64,000 nt of DNA from the NCBI GenBank assembly GCA_009602735.1, contig WELA01006381.1, positions 186,001-250,000 on the forward strand. The letters run 5' to 3'. Below the pieces are notes generated by a model that worked only from the letters and a program-made list of their open reading frames with translations, was not told the origin of the DNA and did not search any database. Source of the DNA: Mesotaenium endlicherianum (Eukaryota; Streptophyta; Zygnematophyceae; Zygnematales; Mesotaeniaceae). Both the position numbers and the translations under genes were made by a program. This document shows, piece by piece, positions 19,681 through 30,862 of the stretch; the stretch's first letter is position 1; the number at the start of each line of letters is the position of its first letter.

Positions 19681-20057
19681 TGTTGATGTGATAACCACAG
19701 GGCTCTGTCGACGAGGTAACACGTGTAGGCTTGTTAGGGATAGAGTGAGATGAGGACTGTTGATGTGATAGTGTTAGGTGAGCAGTCGCCAAGTGAATAT
19801 GGGCGATGTAGGAGACATTGTATGGTGAACTCTTCAGTGTAAGAAACAAGGAGAGTCTCCGAAGAAAGCGTGTGTGCAAGATCTATGCTAAGTGCTTGAT
19901 CTGCTGCAGGTATGTGTGGTCTTGTCTGTGTGGCTAAAGGAAGCTGTCTGTGTGACCCGCTAAGTCTGTGTGACTTGAGGAGAGATGAAGCTGTCTGTGT
20001 GACCAGCTGAGAGAAAGTGCGGTAAGAAGAAGAGCTGGATGAAGAGGATTTTCAACA
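19681..20057 (+). repeat. 5' LTR of a Ty1/copia element
   Basis: Ends in TTTTCAACA immediately before the primer site. A matching start TGTTGATGTGATA occurs at 19,681 and again at 19,758, so the true left end is one of these. No partner 3' LTR is present because the element is truncated. Confidence 0.6.
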
Positions 20058-20069
20058 TGGTATCGGAGC
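20058..20069 (+). promoter_or_regulatory. Primer binding site of the copia element
   Basis: TGGTATCGGAGC directly abuts the LTR end, with the first gag ATG 14 bases further on (20,083). Confidence 0.85.
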
Positions 20070-20082
20070 AGGCGATTCGAGG

Positions 20083-20361
20083 ATGCCGCACTTTGATGGG
20101 AAAAGTACAGAGTACTTTGTGTGGTCAATGAAATGCATGGCGCCGTTAGCGCGGAACGAGTTGAAGGACATTGTTCTTGGGATAGATACGCTGCCTGAAG
20201 AGTTGCCAGCAGGAGCATCAGCAGCAGATGTGATGACCAGAGGGAAGGAGCGTGCAAAGTGGAAGAGAGAAGAGGCACTTGCCTTCTCCCTTCTGATCAA
20301 GAGCTTGGGGACGGAGCCTCTGTTGAGAGTGTGCAAACTGACAATTAGTAGAGAAGTGTAG
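20083..20361 (+). CDS. Copia gag, N-terminal segment (fossil part)
   Basis: A 92-residue frame starting MPHFDGKSTEYFVWSMKC, the typical copia gag start in which a substrate-like 'F-x-G-x-x-Y-x-x-W' pattern precedes the capsid helices. It is followed directly by the next gag segment. Confidence 0.75.
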   Translation: MPHFDGKSTEYFVWSMKCMAPLARNELKDIVLGIDTLPEELPAGASAADVMTRGKERAKWKREEALAFSLLIKSLGTEPLLRVCKLTISREV

Positions 20362-20367
20362 GATGCA

Positions 20368-21830
20368 TTGAAGACATTTCATCAGTCAGTCAGCACAGCC
20401 AGCAAGCAGATCTACAAGAGGCAGTTCAATCAGTTTGCAATGGAAGATGGAAAAGGCATACAGGGGTACTCCTCCCGCATGCTGAAGCTAAGTCAAGAAA
20501 TGCAAGCTATTGAAGCTGAGGTAGCAGAGGCAGACCAAGTGATCCAAATGTTGATGGGACTGAAGCCTGAGTTCAACAAGACAAAGGAGGTGCTGCTGAA
20601 TATGGATGTGAATGCCATGACACTGAGAGTGGTGGAAAGCAGACTGCTGAACAGTGAGACGGAGATGGAGATGGTGAAAGTGAAGAAGGCAGCAGTAGCA
20701 GATCTGGCTCTACAAATGGAGGAGATGAACTTGGCCAGCACAAGTCGAGGAGGAGGAGGGTCATCCAGCAGAGATGGCCATCAAGGAGGAAGAGGCAGGG
20801 GAGGAGTAAGGGCATGCTATCGTTGTGGAAAGCCTAGGCATCTGGCATCGAGCTGCACAGACTTTGTCTGTCATAGGTGTGACGAGAAGGGCCACATTGC
20901 CAAGAATTGCCCACGGAGGAAGAGTGAAGGTATCTCCTCCTGTGCCCATGAGGAGAATGCACATGCTGTCACTATTGAAGAAGCATACACATGTGCTGGA
21001 GAGGAGGATAAGAACAGGTGGTATGTAGACTCAGGAGCATCCAGGCACTGCACATCTCGGAGAGATCTCCTGTATGACTACAAGCTGTGTGAACCTGTTC
21101 CAATCAGAGTGGGAGATGGAAACTTGTTGCAAGGGATTGGCACAGGAAAGAAAGTTGAGCATTCCAGGATTGGGAGGAAGCGGTGGAAGTTCACAATGCG
21201 GGATGTTTTGCACACTCTTAGCTTAGTGAAAAATCTGTTCTCTGTACCCAAGACCACTACATTGGGAAACAAGGTGGTGTTTGAAGATTCTGCCTGCTCG
21301 GTTTCTACTGAAAAGGGGATAATTGTCTTGAAAGCACATAAGGTAGCGGTCAAGAGAAGTATGTTTTGGCTGAAGTGTAAAGCTGAGGTGGTGTGTGCAC
21401 TGCACGCCGTGGAGGCCAAAGCGGTTGACTCAGCAGGAGTGGCCCAGGTTGAAGAGAAGAGAATTGGAGACATCAACCTGTGGCATCAGAGATTGGGACA
21501 TATCAGTGAGCAAAAGTTGAGAAAAATGTCAAAGGACAAGCAGGGAAGACTACCACATTTCAGTGAGCAGAACTTTGAGTTCTGCAGAGGGTGCCAGATG
21601 GGAAATCAGTCGAGAGCAGCATTTCTAAAAAGAGGAGAAGTGAAGAGGGCCACAGAGCCCTTGGAGTTGGTCCATTTGGATGTGTGGGGGCCTGCTAGCA
21701 CAGCAGCCAGGAAGACAGGGAATAAGATGTACATCACCTTCACTGCTAGCTATTCCCTCAAGACAGAGGTGTTCTTCATGAAGCACAAGGACCAGGCATT
21801 TGAGAAGTTCTTGGAGTACAAGGCAGTGGT
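20368..21830 (+). CDS. Copia gag-protease-integrase polyprotein segment (fossil part)
   Basis: Domains in order: gag helices; two zinc knuckles CYRCGKPRHLASSC and CHRCDEKGHIAKNC (about 20.82-20.92 kb); protease with WYVDSGASRHCTS (about 21.02 kb); GAG-pre-integrase with LWHQRLGHIS and FCRGCQMGNQSR (about 21.48-21.61 kb); and the integrase core start LVHLDVWGPA. The frame ends where the gypsy LTR begins. Protease, then integrase, before reverse transcriptase is diagnostic of copia. Confidence 0.88.
21826..21830 (+). repeat. Target-site duplication, left copy
   Basis: GTGGT precedes the LTR start TGTAGTG; the identical five bases follow the 3' LTR at 28,555. Confidence 0.9.
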
Positions 21831-22378
21831 TGTAGTGATTTGAGTTATTATATGTTAGTTTGCATATATTTTAATGTTTTCAAACATATTTGGAGTAGTA
21901 TTGTGTGGAGTCAAGTGTGAATAGGTACTCTAGTAACTTGGTTCATGTCCTTTGAACCTTCCAAGGCATTTTCAAAGTTAGAGGAAAGACCTAGAAGAAC
22001 TCCATGTGGCAAAAGTCAAATGTGCCATTTTTAGGTCAAAAGGACATGTGTACATTATTCTAGAAAGAGGTGGCAAGTTTTGGGATGTGTTGGGTGCCAA
22101 CACATCAACATACACTTTCCTAGAAATTACTTATGTAGCAAGTATATAAACAAGAGCTAGAACATAGAAAGACATTNNNNNNNNAAGTATACAAACAATA
22201 GCTAGAACATAGAAAGACATTCCAGAATCACTCTTGTACTTGCCAAAATCCAGAAATATAATAACTTTCAAGAAGCCATCTCTCTTTCAAGAAGCTACCA
22301 CTTGTGTTCAAAGATCCTTGTCTTGAATAGATAAAGTATTCTGTTTTACTAAGTACTTTATCTATCTGTTTCACTACA
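21831..22378 (+). repeat. 5' LTR of the chromovirus
   Basis: TGTAGTGATTTG...CACTACA. It is 46 bases longer than its partner because a stretch of about 38 bases beside eight unknown bases (22,177-22,184) appears twice, probably an assembly effect. Confidence 0.92.
22177..22184. other. Assembly gap (8 unknown bases)
   Basis: The sequence on either side of the gap is nearly the same (AAGTATATAAACAAGAGCTA versus AAGTATACAAACAATAGCTA), so the gap probably marks a false duplication in the LTR. Confidence 0.9.
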
Positions 22379-22379
22379 G

Positions 22380-22391
22380 TGGTATCGGAGC
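22380..22391 (+). promoter_or_regulatory. Primer binding site of the chromovirus
   Basis: TGGTATCGGAGC one base after the 5' LTR end. Confidence 0.9.
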
Positions 22392-22415
22392 TAGGCACTT
22401 TGGTAGCACAAGAAG

Positions 22416-23666
22416 ATGGCCGATCCTCAAGACCAACAGCAAGCTTTCGAAGGAAGCCCTTCCTCTCCAAGACACCCTCCTCCAGCGCCGATGGGAGAGC
22501 CCACTCAAGAAAATCTGCAACAACAAGAAGCACCACAAGGAGGAGCACACCCTCCTCCAGCGTCGATGGGAGAGCCTACTCAAGGAAATCTCCAACAACA
22601 AGAAGCACCACAAGGAGGAGCACCGTCAAATCCCGTGGCAGCCGCTATAGCAAAGTTGACCCCACCACAAGGAGTTCCCGCAAATGAGTGGGCAGCCTTC
22701 CTAATGACCGTCCACAACCAAGTGGGCTTGGCCACCTATGAAGCAACCGTGCAAGCGTCAAGAGAAGCTATGGCTGCCATGGTTGCCCCTATTGCGAGCA
22801 ATGCTCAAAATCCAGCCCCGGCTCAAGCGCCTCCACAAGAGCCAACGAGAGCAAGGAAACTCATCAAGCCCGGCAAACCCGACACTTTCAACCCCGGGAA
22901 AGGTGCCAACCTGAATTTATGGCTCTACCAAGTGGAGACGTACCTCGCATTCCTTGAAGTACCCGAGGAGGACTACGTTCCCTTTGCCGTTACCTTACTT
23001 AGAGGAGCAGCAACATCATGGTGGCGTAACTATCAAGCGGCTATATATCAAGCTATGGCGCACCCCATGCTCGGCCAAGAGCCCCCACCATCATATGCAA
23101 GATGGGCAGATTTTCGTGAGGCCCTCAAGAAGCAATTCATGCCCATCAATGCGGAGAAGATTGCCCGAGGAAAGCTCCACCATCTCAAGCAAACGACGTC
23201 CGTTCAAGAGTATACATCCAGATTTCACGCCCTCACTCTTGAGATCCCCAACATGTCTCTCGAGGAGAAGATTGACCGCTACATCTTTGGCCTCAAACCC
23301 AAGGTGGCAAAGGAAGTGGAGTTACGCGACTTGACGGACTTCTCAAAGATCATTGAAGTGGCCCAAAAGGTGGATACCTTGGATTTCAAGCACTCCGTGC
23401 CTTCATCTTCACGGGTACCGACGACGCGGGTGTACGCAGCCCCTTCCACATCCGAATCTGGACCCACACCCATGGAAATCGGAGTTATCAAAAGGGACCC
23501 CGCGGCTGCTCGGAAGAGTGGAAGATCCTCCAATGACACTTATGATGCAAGAAACCAGCAAGGAGTGAAAGCAAGACTCTCCCCGGCTGAAAAAGAAGCT
23601 CTCATGACGGCTGGACCATGCTTTTATTGCAAGGAAAAGGGCCATCGTGCACTCTCATGCCCCTAA
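22416..23666 (+). CDS. Gag of the chromovirus
   Basis: 416 residues. A Gln/Pro-rich N-terminus contains a 25-residue tandem duplication (22,476-22,550 and 22,551-22,625). It is followed by a gypsy-type capsid domain (retrotrans_gag-like: [44 protein letters not shown]) and one CCHC knuckle, [14 protein letters not shown], at the end. It overlaps the pol frame by 49 bases in a different frame. Gypsy elements commonly use frameshifting between gag and pol. Gag would form the particle and bind RNA. Confidence 0.93.
   Translation: MADPQDQQQAFEGSPSSPRHPPPAPMGEPTQENLQQQEAPQGGAHPPPASMGEPTQGNLQQQEAPQGGAPSNPVAAAIAKLTPPQGVPANEWAAFLMTVHNQVGLATYEATVQASREAMAAMVAPIASNAQNPAPAQAPPQEPTRARKLIKPGKPDTFNPGKGANLNLWLYQVETYLAFLEVPEEDYVPFAVTLLRGAATSWWRNYQAAIYQAMAHPMLGQEPPPSYARWADFREALKKQFMPINAEKIARGKLHHLKQTTSVQEYTSRFHALTLEIPNMSLEEKIDRYIFGLKPKVAKEVELRDLTDFSKIIEVAQKVDTLDFKHSVPSSSRVPTTRVYAAPSTSESGPTPMEIGVIKRDPAAARKSGRSSNDTYDARNQQGVKARLSPAEKEALMTAGPCFYCKEKGHRALSCP
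22476..22625 (+). repeat. 75-bp tandem duplication within gag
   Basis: Two 75-bp units encode near-identical 25-residue modules ([19 protein letters not shown]). The related gag at 34.5-34.8 kb has a single unit, so the duplication arose within the family. Confidence 0.85.
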
Positions 23667-26600
23667 AAGTTGTCAAAAAACAAACAGCGCCGGTAGGCCA
23701 GGAGCCTACCACCCCAAGACCCACTTCACGAGAAGGCAACAAGACAAGTGAGGTGGAGACCCCCGTTGAAGACGACGTTCCAGCCCCAATGAGTTTGAGA
23801 GGTTACCTTGGAGGAGAGAAGGTCCACATCCTGGTGGATAGCGGAGCTCATGGCAACTTTATTGCTGCAGATTCTGCCACCAAGCACGGTATTACTATGC
23901 GAACTCTTGACCACGACGAGGAGATTATGATGCCCGATGGATTCTCCTATACTACCCCTTCCAAGAAGACGTACCCCTTGGCACTCTCTATCAAGTCCTT
24001 CAAGGGTAGAGTAGTGTTCTCCCCCATGCAATTGGGCAAGTACGACGTCATCTTAGGGACGCTTTGGTTGACCAAGCACAATCCCAAAGTTGATTGGAGG
24101 ACCGGTACTATCAAGATCAAGAATGACATCACTTCAAGAATCTGTATTTTGCGCGCAATCCAGAATATCCAGACCCAAGACATCCAGAAGCCGGCACACG
24201 AGATACTATTGTCCGCCCTCCAACTCAAGAGACTTGTGAGGAAGGGACACGAGCTTCTTTTGGCCGTGATCACGCCAAAAGACATCAAGAAAGACATCGA
24301 GAGTCAAGAAGGCAGCCCCGTTCCCAAGGAGATACAAGAAGTCTTAGAGGACCACAAAAAAGTATTCTCCCCGGAATTGGCCAAGGGCTTACCCCCCAAG
24401 AGATTCGTAGACCACAAGATAGAGTTGGAGCCCGGAAGCAAGCCTATCTCTCGGCCTACGTTCAAAATGTCATACACGGAGCTAGACGAAGTCAAGAAGC
24501 AAATCAAGGAGCTACTGGAGCATGGCTTCATTCGACCTAGCAAGTCGCCATTTGGAGCCCCGGTGCTATTTGTCAAGAAGAAAGATGGTACCTTGAGGAT
24601 GTGTGTGGACTATCGCGCCCTCAACAAGATCACCATCAAGAATCGATACCCGCTGCCGCGCATGGATGAGCTCATGGACCGGCTGGTTGGAGCCAAGTAC
24701 TTCACGAAGATTGACTTACGGAGCGGCTACCACCAGATTCGCATCGCAGAACCGGACATAGAGAAGACGGCATTCAGGACAAGATATGGACATTTTGAGT
24801 TCATGGTCCTGCCATTTGGACTCACCAACGCGCCAGCAACTTTCATGACTATGATGAACACCATATTTCAGCCCATGTTGGACAGATTTGTGGTGGTATT
24901 CATCGATGACATCCTTATCTACAGCAAGACCCTTGAAGAGCATGCGAGACACTTGAAAGAAGTCCTTGAAGTATTGAAGCAAAACAAGCTGTTTGCGAAG
25001 GAGTCAAAATGCGAGTTTGCCAAACAAGAAGTGGAGTTCCTAGGTCTCCACGTGACTGCTGATGGCATCAAGATAGACCCCAAGAAGACCACGGTGGTGG
25101 AGGAATGGCCAACCCCCACGACCAAGAAAGAACTCCAGTCATTCTTGGGATTTGCCAATTGGTACAGAAAATTCATCCAAGGCTTCTCGCACATAGCAGC
25201 CCCCCTGACAGATCTACTCAAGAAGGACAGGCTATATACATGGACCGAGAAAGAGGAAGAGGCATTTCAAGAGTTAAAGCGAAGATTGACCACATCCCCG
25301 GTGCTCACACTCCCAAGTCCAAACCCAGATTGGCCCTTCCACGTCATCACCGATGCATCTTCCTATGCAATAGGAGCAATCCTGCTTCAAGACCAAGGCA
25401 AGGGACTGCAGCCCATCGCCTACGAGTCAAGGAAGCTAAATCCAGCCGAGCAAAATTATACAACCACGGAGCGAGAGGCATTGGCGATTGTACATGCCTT
25501 GAAGGTTTGGCGCTGCTACGTTGAAGGACGCAAAGTACTGGTCACCACGGACCACGAGGCGTTAAAGCACCTCCAGACGCAGCCGTATCTCTCAAGGAGA
25601 CAAGCAAGATGGAGCGGATACTTGCAACAATACAACATCACGATTCAGTACCAGCCCGGCAAGACAAACCCGGCTGACCCCCTCTCAAGACTGCAATTAA
25701 ATGCAGTGATGGTATCCCTGAAGACAGATCTGGAAGCTCGATTTTCAGCCGCCTATGAAAGAGACCCTTACTACAAGAACGGAGAAGCAGCCTTGGACCC
25801 ATGCAAGAAGCAAGAAGGCAATTATTGGGTGAGGCAAGATACGGGCCAGAGATGTGTTCCTAATGACTTAGACCTCCGGCTCTTGCTTCTACGAGAAGCA
25901 CACGACAACCCTCTTGGAGGACACTTTGGAATCCTAAGGACCACGGGCGTTCTAGCTAGGACTTATTGTTGGCCAGGCATGTCTAAGCAAGTCAAGGAGT
26001 ACTGCAGGAGCTGTGACACATGCCAAAGAATCAAGCCATCATCGCAAAAGGCGGGAGGACTCCTCCAACCACTACCAATCCCCGAAAGACAATGGACGGA
26101 CATCTCAATGGACCTTATCGTGGACTTGCCCGTGACACCTCGAGGCCATAATGCAATACTCACGGTGGTGGACAGACTTACCAAGATGGCTCATTTTATT
26201 CCCACGACGACTAAGGCTACAGCACCACAACTTGCAAGACTCATCTTTGACAACATCTTCCGACTCCATGGACTACCATCAAGAATTGTGTCAGATAGAG
26301 ATCCAAGATTCACAAGCCATTTCTGGAAAAATCTCTTCAAGAACTTGGGTACATCGCTGGATATGTCTACTGCCTACCACCCACAATCAGATGGGCAAAC
26401 CGAGCGTATGAATCGTACCCTAAAGACCTCTCTAAAGGCCTACGTGTCTACCCTCGAGCAAGACTGGGACATGTACTTGACCCCCCTCGAGTTTGCCTAC
26501 AACAACACTACGCAGGCCTCTACCCAAGAGTCCCCATTCTTCCTCAACTATGGCTTCCATCCGACCACGCCACTGAGCTTCACGGCTGGCCATGATGAAG

Positions 26601-27283
26601 TACCTGCAGCCACAGATTTTATGGAGACATTAGAAGCAGCCCTTACAGCAGCGAAGAAAGCTCTACAACACGCGCAAGATGCTCAAGCAAGAGTGGCGAA
26701 CAGATCCAGAAGAGAAATTACGTACAGAGTGGGTGACAACGTGTTACTATCATCCAAGAACATTTCCCTGAACAACAGGCCTGCCGGCAGCAAGTTCTCT
26801 CCCAAGTATTTGGGACCCTTCAAGATTATCCAGCAAGTCAACCCCGTTGCTTTCAAGCTAGAACTTCCCCAGACTATGCACATCGACCCCGTATTCCACG
26901 CTTCCCTCTTCAAGCCATATGTGCAACCCGACAACAAGTTCCCAGGACGTGTGACAACCCCACCAGCCCCAACAATAGTGGATGATCATTTGGAGTACGA
27001 AGTGGAAGACATAGTGGCTATGAGAAATTTCAGGAGACAGCAGCAATACTTGATCAAGTGGAAAGGATATCCAGATTCGGAGAATAGTTGGGTGGCGGCG
27101 CACTACCTTGACAAAGTTCAGAGAAAGTTGAAGCGCTTCCATGCCGCCAACCCCCATCTTGGACCAGCCCCAAGTCTCTCTACTAGAAGCCCGAAGACTT
27201 CAGGGAGGCAGCCTGCCACCATCAAGAAGCAGCAGAAGACCCCTTGGAGGCAGCCTGCAAGAACAAGAAAGAGGAAAAATTGA
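23618..27283 (+). CDS. Pol polyprotein of the chromovirus
   Basis: 1,221 residues counted from the first ATG in the frame; translation likely enters from gag. Domains in order: protease ([13 protein letters not shown]); reverse transcriptase ([33 protein letters not shown]); RNase H ([34 protein letters not shown]); integrase with HHCC motif ([22 protein letters not shown]) and a core with [22 protein letters not shown] and [17 protein letters not shown]-like segment ([11 protein letters not shown]); C-terminal chromodomain ([26 protein letters not shown]). This order is diagnostic of chromoviral Ty3/gypsy elements. Confidence 0.95.
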   Translation: MLLLQGKGPSCTLMPLKVVKKQTAPVGQEPTTPRPTSREGNKTSEVETPVEDDVPAPMSLRGYLGGEKVHILVDSGAHGNFIAADSATKHGITMRTLDHDEEIMMPDGFSYTTPSKKTYPLALSIKSFKGRVVFSPMQLGKYDVILGTLWLTKHNPKVDWRTGTIKIKNDITSRICILRAIQNIQTQDIQKPAHEILLSALQLKRLVRKGHELLLAVITPKDIKKDIESQEGSPVPKEIQEVLEDHKKVFSPELAKGLPPKRFVDHKIELEPGSKPISRPTFKMSYTELDEVKKQIKELLEHGFIRPSKSPFGAPVLFVKKKDGTLRMCVDYRALNKITIKNRYPLPRMDELMDRLVGAKYFTKIDLRSGYHQIRIAEPDIEKTAFRTRYGHFEFMVLPFGLTNAPATFMTMMNTIFQPMLDRFVVVFIDDILIYSKTLEEHARHLKEVLEVLKQNKLFAKESKCEFAKQEVEFLGLHVTADGIKIDPKKTTVVEEWPTPTTKKELQSFLGFANWYRKFIQGFSHIAAPLTDLLKKDRLYTWTEKEEEAFQELKRRLTTSPVLTLPSPNPDWPFHVITDASSYAIGAILLQDQGKGLQPIAYESRKLNPAEQNYTTTEREALAIVHALKVWRCYVEGRKVLVTTDHEALKHLQTQPYLSRRQARWSGYLQQYNITIQYQPGKTNPADPLSRLQLNAVMVSLKTDLEARFSAAYERDPYYKNGEAALDPCKKQEGNYWVRQDTGQRCVPNDLDLRLLLLREAHDNPLGGHFGILRTTGVLARTYCWPGMSKQVKEYCRSCDTCQRIKPSSQKAGGLLQPLPIPERQWTDISMDLIVDLPVTPRGHNAILTVVDRLTKMAHFIPTTTKATAPQLARLIFDNIFRLHGLPSRIVSDRDPRFTSHFWKNLFKNLGTSLDMSTAYHPQSDGQTERMNRTLKTSLKAYVSTLEQDWDMYLTPLEFAYNNTTQASTQESPFFLNYGFHPTTPLSFTAGHDEVPAATDFMETLEAALTAAKKALQHAQDAQARVANRSRREITYRVGDNVLLSSKNISLNNRPAGSKFSPKYLGPFKIIQQVNPVAFKLELPQTMHIDPVFHASLFKPYVQPDNKFPGRVTTPPAPTIVDDHLEYEVEDIVAMRNFRRQQQYLIKWKGYPDSENSWVAAHYLDKVQRKLKRFHAANPHLGPAPSLSTRSPKTSGRQPATIKKQQKTPWRQPARTRKRKN

Positions 27284-28052
27284 CATTAGACACTCTTCTC
27301 TTCTCGCAGTTTCTGGACAGAAAACTAAAACTGCTACTGGTAATAGGTCTCTGCATAATAAATTCTGAAAATTTACCTGGCTGTAGTCCATGAGTAGCCG
27401 GTCATTTAGAGTCCAAGTTTGCTCAATTTGGAGCACTGGTGAGAGAGATATGATGCTCTAAGTAGAAGGGGGTCAGGCTGCTGGCATTGTTAGGACAGAA
27501 TATGCCTTCTGACATTGTGCCTTCCCCTGAACTTGGAATGCTCTGAAACTCAAGACTCTGGTAGAACATCTTACAGCGCCCAGTTTGAGACTTAGTTTGC
27601 AGAATTTGGAGAAGTATAGAAGGACTTATGATTTTCAGAAGTTTCTGCACAGATTTGGAGGAGTGCCTACTCTCTCAGCTCTCAACGACACTCCAGAAAT
27701 GAGAATGCTCTCAAATTTGGTGACCCGGTAGAGTTCTCCGACGCGGTCCGTCTGGCACTCAAATTTTCAGATTTGGAGCAGTTCTGTGGCCGCTATGAAT
27801 TTTTGAATTTGTGGCAGATTCTGGGCCAACTTGTACAATTTTCTTTATCATTAAGGAGTAGGCTAGCCAATAAGGTCACACCACCTACGACCTTGCCTAG
27901 TCTACCTTACATGTGTAGCACCTGACTTGGCGCCTTTGACTAGTCCTCTTCACATGTGTGGCATCTGACTTGAAACTGTTGACTAGTTTTCTCCACATGT
28001 GTAAGACCTGACTTGACGCGCCGAGACGTCGCTTTTCCTATCGGGGGGTCGA
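27284..28052 (+). other. 3' non-coding region of the chromovirus
   Basis: About 770 bases between pol and the 3' LTR with no long frame. Near its end it holds a 43-bp tandem repeat (27,909-28,020), then the G-rich tract CGGGGGGTCGA next to the LTR, the probable polypurine-type priming site. Confidence 0.75.
27909..28020 (+). repeat. 43-bp tandem repeat, about 2.6 copies
   Basis: Units begin ACATGTGT at 27,909, 27,952 and 27,995, each followed by a CTGACTTG core; the third unit is partial. It lies just upstream of the 3' LTR. Confidence 0.85.
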
Positions 28053-28554
28053 TGTAGTGATTTGAGTTTATATATATTAGTTTGCATATATTTTAATGTT
28101 TTCAAATATATTTGGAGTAGTATTGTGTGGAGTCAAGTGTGAATAGGTACTCTAGTAACTTGGTTCATTTGCTTTGAACCTTCCAAGGCATTTTCGAAGT
28201 TAGAGGAAGGACCTAGAAGAACTCCATGTGGCAAAAGTCAAATGTGCCATTTTTAGGTCAAAAGGACATGTGTACATTATTCTAGAAAGAGGTGGCAAGT
28301 TTTGGGATGTGTTGGGTGCCAACACATCAACATACACCTTCCTAGAAATTACTTATGTAGCAAGTATATAAACAAGAGCTAGAACATAGAAAGACATTCC
28401 AGAATCACTCTTGTACTTGCCAAAATCCAGAAATATATTAACTTTCAAGAAGCCATCTCTCTTTCAAGAAGCTACCACTTGTGTTCAAAGATCCTTGTCT
28501 TGAATAGATAAAGTATTCTATTTTACTAAGTACTTTATCTATCTGTACACTACA
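28053..28554 (+). repeat. 3' LTR of the chromovirus
   Basis: 502 bp from TGTAGTGATTTG to CACTACA, matching the 5' LTR apart from scattered differences. Confidence 0.95.
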
Positions 28555-28559
28555 GTGGT
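28555..28559 (+). repeat. Target-site duplication, right copy
   Basis: GTGGT, identical to 21,826-21,830. Confidence 0.9.
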
Positions 28560-29178
28560 GAAGAACCAGAGTGGGAGGAAGATCAAGACTCTGAGGACAG
28601 AGAATAGAGGAGAGAATGGGTACTTCTCATTGTACCTGAAGGAGGAAGGGATCAACCACCAACACACGGTAGCATACTCTCCCCAGCAAGATGGGGTGGC
28701 AAAGAGGAAGAACAGGACGCTGATTGAGTCAGCAAGGGCTATGCTGTTTGCTGCAGACATGCACGTGAGCCTGTGGGCTGAGGCTGTAAAGACAGCAGCG
28801 TATGTCAGTGTGAGGTTGCCATCCTCATCATTGGGAGGGAAGATTCCTGAAATAGTGTGGAGTGGGAAGAATTTGTCGGTGCAGGACCTCAGAGGATTTG
28901 GTTCAGAGGTGTGGGTCCATATCCCTGTAGAGAAGAGGCATAAGCTGCAGCCTAAGTCGGAGAGATGTGTGTTTGTGGGGCATGCAGATAAGAGCAAAGG
29001 GTACAGGGTCCTGAATGTCAGGGTTGGTGAAGTGGTTGTGAGCCGGGACGTTGTCTTCAACGAGAGGATGATGGATCCTGTGAACTCCAACCAATATGAG
29101 GGGTACGTTCCAGAAGATCTAGAAGAGGAGGTAGCAGTGCAACCTGGACTGGCTGCATCTCCAGAGGGAGCTCAGTGA
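28560..29178 (+). CDS. Copia integrase, C-terminal half (fossil part)
   Basis: Motifs TLRTENRGENGYF, HTVAYSPQQDGVAKRKNR (the region of the catalytic Glu) and the downstream copia block DLRGFGSEVWVHIP, KLQPKSERCVFVGH and VVSRDVVFNE. These are standard for copia integrase and the linker before reverse transcriptase. Confidence 0.88.
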
Positions 29179-29229
29179 CAACCTGAGGTGCAGCAGCAAG
29201 CTGCACGGGGACAGGCAGAAGTGATGAGG

Positions 29230-29949
29230 TGTAATGAATCAGTATATTGGTTGACATAATATTCATTTAAACAATATAGTTAAATAAGTTCAGCCTGCTG
29301 AACTCTAGTCAATCATCAGTCTGCTGGACTTTATATTTAATACGAGTTTAATGACTCGGCCGGAAGTAGCAGGCTGAGATCACCATAAGTCAGCTTGCTG
29401 ACACATTCTTTGACAGCCAGCTGACTTCCGTACTCGGTAGCAGCAAACTGCCTCGATATGCATCTAAGTGTGGTATGCTAGATGAATTGCCAGATGACAT
29501 CCCTATGATGGATGGCGATTCGGGATGATGGGAGATGGCGGTGGATTTGGTTAACCGAGGTCCTACCAACGTGGTTAACTCTCGGGTAGGCGGTGCCATC
29601 GCACTGGCCGTGGAACAGTAAACTCATTCCATGTACATATGCTAGGCATTGCTCTCGAGTTCGGCATTCGAAAACGAGGCCAACTCTCTTGTACAACTTA
29701 CTGAGAGAGATCTGAATCCAAGGCGAGAAGCCATTGATACGCACTGTTTTCTAACCTTGCTTATGTATGAGTTTACTGATTGCATGGTCCATGCTAGTTC
29801 ACTCGCATTTGACTTACGAGTATTATTCACTGCTAGTGTATTGTCCTTTGCCGTTTAACCAGTTAACGGAAAATACCATAAAGATTACTTGCTGATATAA
29901 AGATCTTTATTAATTGTTAATCGCCTATTTGGTAAGTCGATTCATTTCA
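29230..29949 (+). repeat. 5' LTR of the truncated gypsy element
   Basis: 720 bp with near-perfect inverted ends TGTAATGAATC and GATTCATTTCA. Several AGTC(A/C)GC(C/T)TGCTGA-like short repeats lie at 29,290-29,420. No partner LTR is in the window. Confidence 0.85.
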
Positions 29950-29950
29950 G

Positions 29951-29962
29951 TGGTATCGGAGC
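29951..29962 (+). promoter_or_regulatory. Primer binding site
   Basis: TGGTATCGGAGC, one base after the LTR. Confidence 0.88.
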
Positions 29963-30022
29963 AATTATCACAGTCTTCTTTGTATTGTAAGGACAAGGTC
30001 TCAAACTAGCAACTCCCGAGAC

Positions 30023-30577
30023 ATGGAGAACCAGGATAACAAGAATGTCGAAAACCAGGCGGAAAGCCATGTAGCGGGAAACCGTACCTATTCTGAAGCA
30101 GTAGCAGATACTGCAGCTAGGGAGGCTGCAGATGAGGCAGCTGCTATAGCCGCAGTCGCAGCACAGCAAGCTGAGGAGGAGAGAGCCAGGCTAGAAGCTG
30201 AACAATTAGCAAAGGCCGCTGAAGATACAGAAAGAAGGGAAGGACAGCCAGCTGACGAGCGCACTGTCGAGGAACTCATGGCATCAAGGGCCAATGTTCT
30301 GAACCCACCTCCTGCTGTACAACTCAATGTACCCCTAGGTCAAATACGTGACCGGCTGAATGCGGCAGGAATTGCTGCTACAGGAGCGACAGGGATTGTT
30401 GAGGACACTACTCAGCGACTAGATGCCAATGCTGCTGTTGCATTTGCTAATCTACCACCCCAGAGTGTACACTTGGGAGCATTGTTCGTTCAGATGCAGT
30501 CGCAAATGGCGACCATGTATCAGTCCCAACAGGAGGACAAAAGAATCGTAATGTCCCTACTGCGGGACAGAGACTAA
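30023..30577 (+). CDS. Gag N-terminal region (fossil part)
   Basis: A 184-residue frame rich in Ala and Glu, predicted to be helical or coiled (AADEAAAIAAVAAQQAEEERARLEAEQ region), then a linker. It leads toward the capsid-like domain that follows. Confidence 0.75.
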   Translation: MENQDNKNVENQAESHVAGNRTYSEAVADTAAREAADEAAAIAAVAAQQAEEERARLEAEQLAKAAEDTERREGQPADERTVEELMASRANVLNPPPAVQLNVPLGQIRDRLNAAGIAATGATGIVEDTTQRLDANAAVAFANLPPQSVHLGALFVQMQSQMATMYQSQQEDKRIVMSLLRDRD

Positions 30578-30862
30578 CTGGGGTCTCAAACCACTAGTGG
30601 TGGTGGCCGAGGGCCTAGTAGGCCCAAGCCGAAACCTCCCCAGGAATATGATCCTGAGGGAAACAGAAAATATTACCTGATCAAGTTTCTCGCGGATGTT
30701 GAGCAGTGGCTGGAGAACTACCCAGAACTGCAAGATTACGAGAAGGTCAGGCACACCGGTGCGCTACTGAAAGGTAGTGCCGCAGACTGGTGGCTTTAGT
30801 GGAAAGGCGAGCGTAAGGCTCGGCACCTCGATGACCCTACGTGGGTAGAGTTTGTCGAGAAG

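Larger units (their letters stand above)
19681..21830 (+). mobile_element. Ty1/copia element, 5' part (fossil, interrupted)
   Basis: A 5' LTR, primer site, gag with two CCHC knuckles, protease, GAG-pre-integrase and the first part of the integrase core appear in the copia order. A gypsy element is inserted at 21,830/21,831, and the integrase continues at 28,555-29,178. Reverse transcriptase and RNase H are absent because a further element begins at 29,230. A small number of breaks besides the insertion. Confidence 0.9.
21831..28554 (+). mobile_element. Whole-looking Ty3/gypsy chromovirus
   Basis: Both LTRs (21,831-22,378 and 28,053-28,554), primer site, gag ORF, pol ORF with all enzymatic domains plus a chromodomain, a G-rich tract before the 3' LTR, and a perfect 5-bp target duplication GTGGT. 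The two LTRs differ at roughly a dozen of about 500 comparable bases by eye, so the insertion is fairly recent but not brand new. Both long frames are open, so it looks whole with no obvious break. It sits inside the copia integrase. Confidence 0.95.
28555..29229 (+). mobile_element. Ty1/copia element, resumed 3' part (fossil)
   Basis: The copia integrase picks up again after the target duplication. It ends at 29,229, where the next element's LTR starts, so the reverse transcriptase half is not present here. Confidence 0.88.
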
